A stretch of 64,000 nucleotides of DNA from Cyclina sinensis. Taxonomy: Eukaryota > Mollusca > Bivalvia > Venerida > Veneridae. Below, one piece after another: positions 57,367 through 64,000 of this stretch. The first letter of the stretch is position 1; every line of letters starts with the position of its first letter. Location of the stretch: NCBI GenBank assembly GCA_012932295.1, contig JAAONU010000011.1, forward strand, positions 40,798,352 through 40,862,351, given 5' to 3'. Both the position numbers and the translations under genes were made by a program. The notes beneath the pieces were generated by a model. The model saw only the letters and a program-made list of their open reading frames with translations. It was not told the origin of the DNA and did not search any database.

Positions 57367-59649
57367 TAGGAGAAATCAGCCACTATAGTTTTCATGTACT
57401 TTAAACAAGGGAGGTCACTGCAAGGAAGATTATAAATTTTCTGCCAAGAGTTGTATTACATGCTTTTTACGATGAGTGATATTTCAAACAAGTTTAAGCT
57501 AAATGCTAACAGACGAAAAATGAAAACACAAGTTGTTCGAAAATCTGTAGTTTGTAGCTCCTTTATAATTATAAGCGTACGCAAATTTTAAACATGATCC
57601 AATTATGAAGCCTTTGCGAACACAACAGTGATTGCAACTCCCTAGCACCCCTCCCCAACCACCACCACCGCCCCTACCCCTTTTTCTTGCAAAATGCAAC
57701 TTTACGCGCTGCCTGTACATATAAGTACCTGGTCAAGCGTTAAGGCTGTTGACATCACGGAGCTTGTGTTATAGCTGTACTAGTACAATTATATCGATTG
57801 AACACTACCCAGGTGTGTTGAGCTTGTTTTTCAACCCAAGGCGTGCCCTACTTGTTTCTTTCGATACGGGTTTTTTCAATGTCAGTATTTAGTAATCTTG
57901 GAGTATTTTGAAATTGCAAAACATTATATATATTTGTACAGGGTTTCCTCAGTGTATGCTGGACTAAAATCCTGACCAGGTAAGGCGAAAAATGATTGAT
58001 TAGAAACGAGTTATAGCGTACTTAGTAAAAAATGCATATATTATTATATATCTTATAAACATGTTTCTTTCAGACGATAATTTTCGTATTATCTTTTTCT
58101 CGTATATTGGGCTGTTATCGTTATCATAGACTCGCCAGATATAACTCTTGAAATATTGGTGTCTAAGAAATATGTTAATAAATCTATATATATATATTCG
58201 TCTTATTTAAACTAACAAAACTACACAATACATCAGGTCATTTAGTTTAAAAACGTTCTAAGTATTATAACTTATAAGCAAACGGATATTTAGAAAAACG
58301 TTTATGTATTATGTGTAAAGTACATAATTGTATGTTGGTTAGGTTTATAGGTCAGTCAAACATTTAGGTTAAACAGCGGAGGGTAAATATAGAAAAGATA
58401 TTAATCAGACAACCGAAAAGAACGCAAAAAGTATGGTAGATTTTAAGGTTAACATGTTCTTAATGTTCTATGTAGCCGTTCAGCCATTATTGTTGTATAC
58501 ATAAACAGTTTATTTATCAGAATTACGGCAGAATATGACGTTATATACATGTACCTTTTGTACTTAGTTGTTATATCATACAGTTCAAATTAAGATAAAA
58601 GATTATTAAAAGTAAAGATAGCAAAGTTGGTTAAAAAACTATTTCAATTTAATGAATGAGTGATATTAAGGTAAAAATAAATGAACAAACGGACAAACAA
58701 ATGAATGAGTGAATTGGCACTACCGGAGTCTGAACGCCTTTACCTAAATATCTTCAAACCAGATTGGTATTCATATTGTGTTAACCTAGTAAACTTATAA
58801 TATTGGTCCTGCTAGTACAGAATTTAAAGCATAGAATGAACCAATTAAAGGAGAGCGCTGTTATAGAAATAAGACATATTTTTGGAACGTAGTGTTTGCT
58901 TGTATATCAGTAGTTATACGTTATCAGTTATGTTAGTAGAGTACGTTTTATCAGCGCTATAAATTGATCGAAAAGTGGATTGATATCCATGTTTACTTTA
59001 ATTAACTTTGTTTATTGGCCTATTTAAAGAACTTTGGCGTGAAGTCGAAAGTGAATATTATTCGGTGAAAGTGATTTCAGTAGATATTAGATGGTCATAT
59101 TCTTACACAGTTCATCCGTTTCGCTTTAAGGATGTATTTTGATTTTCATTTTTGAAGTTATTGTATTAGTAATGAACAATTGCTAGTTCGTCATTTTGCC
59201 ACAGATGAGGAATAAATGAAGATTTAGTACATGTTTCATAGAAAAAAAGCGATTATTTCTTTATCTGTATTTGAAATAACAGTAATTTTGGCCTTTAGGT
59301 TAGAGTTTGGTTGGTCGTAATTCACTGGAGTTCTGTGCCAGACGCTTGATCCGGAAGTCATTTGTACGAATCAAACCAGGGAAGAGAGTCTCCGATGATT
59401 TATTGCATTTTAACACTTCCGATGAAAGTTCTCGTTTTGAACCGAAGAAGCAGTCCATTCGAAGTTAACATAAACTAGACTTATTACATATCGTCTGCTT
59501 TTAACTTCTGGTCCTTACCGCGACGTCTCCGAGTCTTTCATCAAGTACGTCTTATATTGGAAGTCATAATAGGTCGAAATACAAAACAGGGTTATAATGG
59601 CCACGGAAAACAAACGTATCAAGAAATAAGAAAAAACAGGTTTCTACAG
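57367..59649. other. Intergenic DNA upstream of the membrane-protein gene
   Basis: Mostly AT-rich and featureless. A good donor (CCTGACCAG, then GTAAGG) near 57980 could end an untranslated first exon, but this cannot be supported further. A C-rich run (57647-57680) encodes nothing evident. Confidence 0.35.
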
Positions 59650-59665
59650 AAACCTGAATACCTCA

Positions 59666-59805
59666 CCCTAGCTAGCAAGGAATTTGTTTAGTTAAATACC
59701 CAACTCCTAGCTAGATGGGAATTCGATCTCAGCTGGGTATTCGGACTCTTTCAGATCGAATACCAAACCCTCAGCTAGCTGGGAATTCGAACCTAGCTCA
59801 AAGTA
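59666..59805. repeat. AGCTGGGAATTCG dispersed repeat, copy 2
   Basis: It matches 55640-55775: CTAGCTAGCAAGGAATTTGT, TTAAATACCCAACTCC, GGGAATTCGATCTCAGCTGG, and GCTGGGAATTCGAACCTAG. Confidence 0.78.
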
Positions 59806-60195
59806 TGACATTTAGCTGCTAATCGTTACCAAAGGCTCAACTTGTAATAACAATCACCATACTCGGAAGCAATAAAGTTTTAATGATATTTGTAGTGACT
59901 ATCATAGAATATGACCATGCTATATGTCGAGATATCCATTTCACATGCATGCTAACTGTGTTGTAGATTTGCCTTGGATATTACTAAATTCTTACGTATA
60001 GAAAGTAACCAGATATGATCATAACTTTGGACCGTATGAAATGTAATTTAATAAGGTTAGAGTTCTATGTAATAGTGATTGGAACATCTATAATCATAAT
60101 GTCTTTTTTTGTTGTTTTTTTTGTTTTGGTTAGTGTACATGAATTACACCCGAAAGCAGCTTTTCTTTCAGCTCTTCTGTATATTTTTTTTTCAG

Positions 60196-60247
60196 ATTTC
60201 AAGAGAAAAGATCTTCTGCAAAGGAACAAATACACAACAAAAGATGG
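60196..60247 (+). CDS. Candidate exon with split start of the membrane protein
   Basis: A strong acceptor (TATTTTTTTTTCAG ending 60195) precedes 48 untranslated bases, ATGG and the donor GTAAAT. The phase fits exon 61606 exactly (G|GG). The alternative, an upstream ATG in another exon, is possible. Confidence 0.5.
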
Positions 60248-62366
60248 GTAAATGTGACGAACCGACGACATTTTCCAGTCGATTCATGAAATGCACATGT
60301 ACGTATAAGAATATACTAGTTTCCGTGTTCATATTTTCAAAATATCTGTCCTCTTATAAGAAAAAGACGGAAAGTGGACCAGTCTAGTATAAGAACCGAC
60401 TGACTGACTGGTTAATTTATGGAGAGTTCTTAAAATAATGTGAGTAAAATGATCGAGTTTGTCCTCTAGAAACGTAACCAGCTGGGTCAAAAATTAATGG
60501 TACTAGCCTAATCGTCTTTGTATGTGACCTTTTCCTTTCGTTCTTTGAAGTTGATTTTGTGTAACGCTCATATAGAAAAAGGTTTTGTAACTTTTTTGTC
60601 CCGTGTAAATAAAGTTTCAGTTTTGTTCGAGGCTGGCAGCGCCTAGTTGATACGATTGGGAACATAACTGTGCGTGGAAATTGATCCAAATTTTCAATCG
60701 AAATATCAACAGTATCTGAATAAACTGTTGTGTTTCAACCAAGTGTACTCATTTTTTTCACTATTCAGTACGTGATTAAGAACTAAAGGGGTCACACCCT
60801 AAAATTTAAATTTAATTTCGTTAAAGAAGAAATTGGAAGGATTATTAATGTATTATCCAAAGTCAAGGTGTCTGTTAAAAAAAATCTAGGGAGAACAGAT
60901 AGTTTTATAAAGTTCTTGTTGTTCCATTAAGGTGGTTAACTATTTATTCTAAATGAACACTATCTTAGAGCCTTAATACCTAAAGGAGAATTGTAATCTT
61001 CTTTAAATAGTCAGTCCTTTTCTGTACCCAGCAAAATAGATATAATGTGTATCGTTATTCATTGTCAAGTGTCAGGTATGTTCCTTCACATCCACGCAGA
61101 GTTACTTCCCATATCGTTACTGATTCGTTTTAGATTGGTAAGCGTTCCACGGAAAAGATCTACTAATATTACAGATACTTGATGCATTCCACTGAATCTT
61201 CCTTGGTCCTTGAATTTATGAACGTGTGAAAGGATGCATTATACATTTACAAGCGTTTATTTATTTGTTTATTTAAATCTTAAAAAGGTATTTACCAACT
61301 CAATGACTTCTCGGTTGAAAGGACTGTACTAGAGTTATGTAAATAGAATATCTTTTGATATCACTCTGTTATTTATGATTTTAAGATGTTGAAGATATAC
61401 AATGATAAAATTGTTCAATGATTAAATCGTCCGTATTGAGTTTATCAAACCTTGCAAAATTACTTTTTACCTTGTCTTCCTGCCTCGTAATAATAACAGA
61501 ATCTTTTCTGTGTTTAAAATTCTCTCTCTCTCCATCGTGCGCTTGCGTGTGTGTGTGCGTGTACGTGTGAAGTTTATTAATTAACGTTTTGATATTTTAT
61601 TCCAGGGCTTAATGTTGTTCTGGTTATCATCGTTGGGGCATGGGCCATTCTTGGTTTGGCAGAAATCATCATTGGTAAGTGAAAACATAGTGTGTGTTTT
61701 CATACTAGAGTCTAGAAGACTCATATTATTTTTTTTCTTTTGTTTTATTATTATAAACTTGAAAGTAAATTGAAATTAAAGTATAGTTCTGTACCTATTT
61801 CAATTACTAGTGTCATAAAGTGAAATAATGACGGGATTTCACTAAGTCTTTATCAATAGCTATTTTAGTTTTATAGTTAAATTACTGCAACTTCATGCAT
61901 TTGTAAGAGATATTTCAGATCGAATGTCAGTTTCATATGACTTGTCTCAAACTGGGCCCAATCTCTTATTAGATATACAAGTCTAGTATTGTATTGATGT
62001 AACATGTTTGGAAACTGCAGTCGAAACCTGGCTAAATCTTTTGAAGTTTTCAGCTAGCATATTTATTTTAATCAGGAATCTTTTACGAAAAGGGTGACCT
62101 CGCCCGAATTTGAAAACTTAAAATTCCTAAAAAGGTCGATCGGGATAAAAATGGTACACTGACTTTTTCAGGTGGGATTTACATTAATGACTGTAGCTCG
62201 CAAGACATGATACCAGTCTGGCTTATCGTGGATGCGATCATCCCTATCTTCTTCGTCGCTGGGTTTGCGCTCCATTTTCGGGAAGGGGACAACAAAAGTG
62301 TAAAACTGTACGGGTCAATGTTCCTCGTTATTGCAATGATCCTCAGCATAGGATGGCATGTGTGTG
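60244..62366 (+). CDS. Small multi-pass membrane protein, TMEM272-like (5' part, continues beyond)
   Basis: Exon pieces 60244-60247 (ATGG), 61606-61674 and 62172-62366 join in phase. The start codon and first base of the Gly codon sit alone at the end of an otherwise untranslated exon. The product begins MGLNVVLVIIVGAWAILGLA, then EIIIGGIYINDCSSQDMIPV, WLIVDAIIPIFFVAGFALHF, a charged loop, KLYGSMFLVIAMILSIGWHV and CG. Three hydrophobic segments are seen, with IYxNDC and IPVWLIV between the first two. That layout (IY..DCP....IP.YLIV) is what I associate with TMEM272-like proteins, a family of unknown function expanded in bivalves. The remaining exon or exons were not found before the end of the window. 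Exons 2 and 3 are firm; the start exon is plausible, not proven. Confidence 0.78.
60248..61605. other. First intron of the membrane-protein gene
   Basis: A short (CT)n/(GT)n patch lies at about 61524-61560. No other feature. Confidence 0.4.
61606..61674 (+). CDS. Membrane-protein exon 2: first transmembrane segment
   Basis: LNVVLVIIVGAWAILGLAEI, then II, one clear hydrophobic helix. Acceptor TATTCCAG, donor GTAAGT. Confidence 0.85.
62172..62366 (+). CDS. Membrane-protein exon 3: second and third transmembrane segments
   Basis: IYINDCSSQDMIPVWLIVDA, a hydrophobic helix IIPIFFVAGFAL, the loop HFREGDNKSVKLYG, and a helix SMFLVIAMILSIGWHVC. Acceptor TTTTCAG, donor GTAAGC, phase 1 exit. Confidence 0.88.
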
Positions 62367-63500
62367 GTAAGCTTGGTATTTTTATCTTTCAGTGTGTTAT
62401 TTACTTTCAAATTTTATCCAAGTCAATCATAATTGTCTCTTAAATTCTGAAGTATGATGGGCTGACAAGTGAAAACAAAGTATTGTCAGCAATAAATACA
62501 AACCGTATATTTTTCTGTTCAGTGCTACACTTTACGCCAGCTAAGAGCATGAATTTCAGCCCAGGCTTATCAGCAGCATTAATTAGCGTAACTGTTAGAT
62601 AAATCTCTCACTCCTGCTGAGGTTGAAATGTAAACTGACCACAGTTAACATCTGTGTTACACATGCAGTTTGCTGGTTAAAATGAAGGCAACATTTAGGG
62701 TCTGTGTCAGATTTATAATGATTTGTCCCTAGGATTATTATCTGTACTTGTTTTTAAGTGAAAGTTTATTCCAGCAAACATAAGTTAACTAAAATTTTTA
62801 TTCGCAAATGAAACCTGCAGCAAAATTTCATTAGTTAAGTAAATATGAATTGAAGAAAAAATCAACAACAACTATCATATTTTACTATTTTTAAAGGAAT
62901 AACATGCATAAGTATGAATAATTATTTTTCTCAGGGATTCTTTTTAAAACAGTTGGAAAAACATGGCATTTAACATATCTTCACTTTCTGAGCTAAATGT
63001 AATCGATGATGGCTGAAACAAGTTTGTGAAATTCAGTGATTTTATATCACTGCTGAAAGCAAAATGTTCTGCGAATGACCCAAGAATCGAATGTAGCAAC
63101 ATTTTTCAGTGGCTTAAAGGAAAAGAGAGAATTGTAAAAGAAAAAGGTGGGCATCCTGCGTTTGGAGTAAAAATATCTTGCATTTGCTTTTCATGAAATT
63201 TGTAGAAAAGTAGTTGCCCAAACAAATATAACTCTTGACGGCAGACACTTTCAAAAGTTGAAACTATCAAAGACATAGAGGGTTGTCCTTGAAGTATTAA
63301 ACATTCCTCATGACACTGAAGTCTTTTATGATTACAGATTGGATAAATAACTATCCGTGTTCTATTTGTTTTGTAATATAAGACCATGCATAGCCTAGCA
63401 CTGTACATAATAATGTTTCAATGACAACCAGTAGGAGCATGGGGCACACAAGTCATATATAAAGTTGTGTTGATATAAAATGCTCAATTATATAAATTAA
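62367..63500. other. Intron, nothing recognised
   Basis: AT-rich sequence; the open stretch on the minus strand at 63106-63408 has no recognised domain and no splice context. Confidence 0.4.
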
Positions 63501-64000
63501 ACAAGAAGATCAGATGATCCTGGATGATCGCTCACCTGAAAAAAAGCTACCAAAAAAAAACAAAACAAAAAAAACAAAAACAAAAAAAAAACAAACTGAC
63601 ATGTGTTTACTTTTCAGTAAGAAAATTGTTTCTTCTCTGTAACATGTTTGTCTTAGTCTTTGAAAACCATTGAACTTTCATGCTTAGATACTAACTTTCA
63701 ATTGAGAAAATGTATTTTCTCGAGGGGGAAGGAAATGTTTCACCTATGTAAACTAACCCAGCTATTATTTTGTTTGAAAGTAAGTTTGTTAAGATCTAAT
63801 TCGAAATCTTTATACATTTTTTGTACTTTTTAAAGTTATTGTCTATTTGAGCGATGTGGATTTATCCTACTAAGCTTTGATTTTGTTTATGTACGGCCTG
63901 GATTTATCCTCCAAAACTTTGAGTTTGGTTGTATGTGCGGTGTGCATTTATCCTACCAAATTTTGAGATGATATGTTTGTGCTTTTGTGGATTTATCCTT
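63501..64000 (+). repeat. Dispersed repeat with about 48-base tandem units, cut by the window end
   Basis: The head ACAAGAAGATCAGATGATCC, then TGGATGATCGCTCACCTGAA, belongs to the same class of repeats as 41470. An A-rich stretch follows (63541-63595). From about 63855 the unit GTGGATTTATCCTACTAAGC and variants repeat at 63858, 63900, 63945 and 63988. Confidence 0.7.

Overview
The window looks like AT-rich, intron-rich animal nuclear DNA, most probably from a bivalve mollusc. That assignment is an inference from short exons in long introns, many repeats rich in AGGTCA-type phrases, elements that open with AACAAGAGGGCC and close with CAGGTGAGCTAA, and the protein families present. No prokaryotic, organellar, rRNA or CRISPR feature is visible. 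Four protein-coding genes can be supported. Three of them are multi-exon, and their exons were joined by hand using GT/AG sites and codon phase.

Region 1 (about 3.1-32.8 kb, + strand) holds the 3' half of a complement C3/C4/C5-type gene. Twenty-two exons encode about 930 residues running from the end of MG6 through MG7, CUB, TED, MG8 and the C345C/NTR domain to a stop codon. The 5' half, including MG1-5 and any anaphylatoxin domain, lies upstream of the window. This is the most interesting locus. Every exon is open and in phase, but the thioester motif GCGEQNM reads GNGLTTI and the position of the catalytic His is Asn. Just before MG8 there is an acidic Tyr-rich stretch and a polybasic cluster, at the place where vertebrate C4 has its sulfated tyrosines and alpha/gamma cleavage site. 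The predicted product is therefore a thioester-less complement protein with a C4-like third-chain processing site. Its introns carry a tyrosine-recombinase relic, foldbacks, a SINE with a 13-bp target duplication, an inverted-repeat DNA element, a Tc1 deletion derivative, and a hAT-like element inserted in a 24-bp minisatellite.

Region 2 (32.8-36.3 kb) is the repeat-filled, G-rich gap between convergent genes. Region 3 (36.3-48.7 kb, - strand) is a complete nine-exon short-chain dehydrogenase of HSD17B14 type (256 aa) with all catalytic residues. Its introns contain a 44-bp minisatellite present in both orientations and a roughly 33-bp AT-rich minisatellite split by a roughly 1-kb dispersed repeat. 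Region 4 (48.7-60.2 kb) holds a tRNA-headed SINE, a small 217-aa gene on the - strand with no intron in its coding region (glycine-zipper segment plus a DnaJ-like zinc finger), a 60-bp tandem repeat, and otherwise mostly unrecognised DNA. Region 5 (60.2-64 kb, + strand) holds the start of a small multi-pass membrane protein gene, TMEM272-like, which appears to continue past the window. Nothing suggests that the four genes act in a common pathway. The complement-like gene is a secreted immune-type protein, the SDR a cytosolic oxidoreductase, and the other two are membrane-associated proteins of unknown role.
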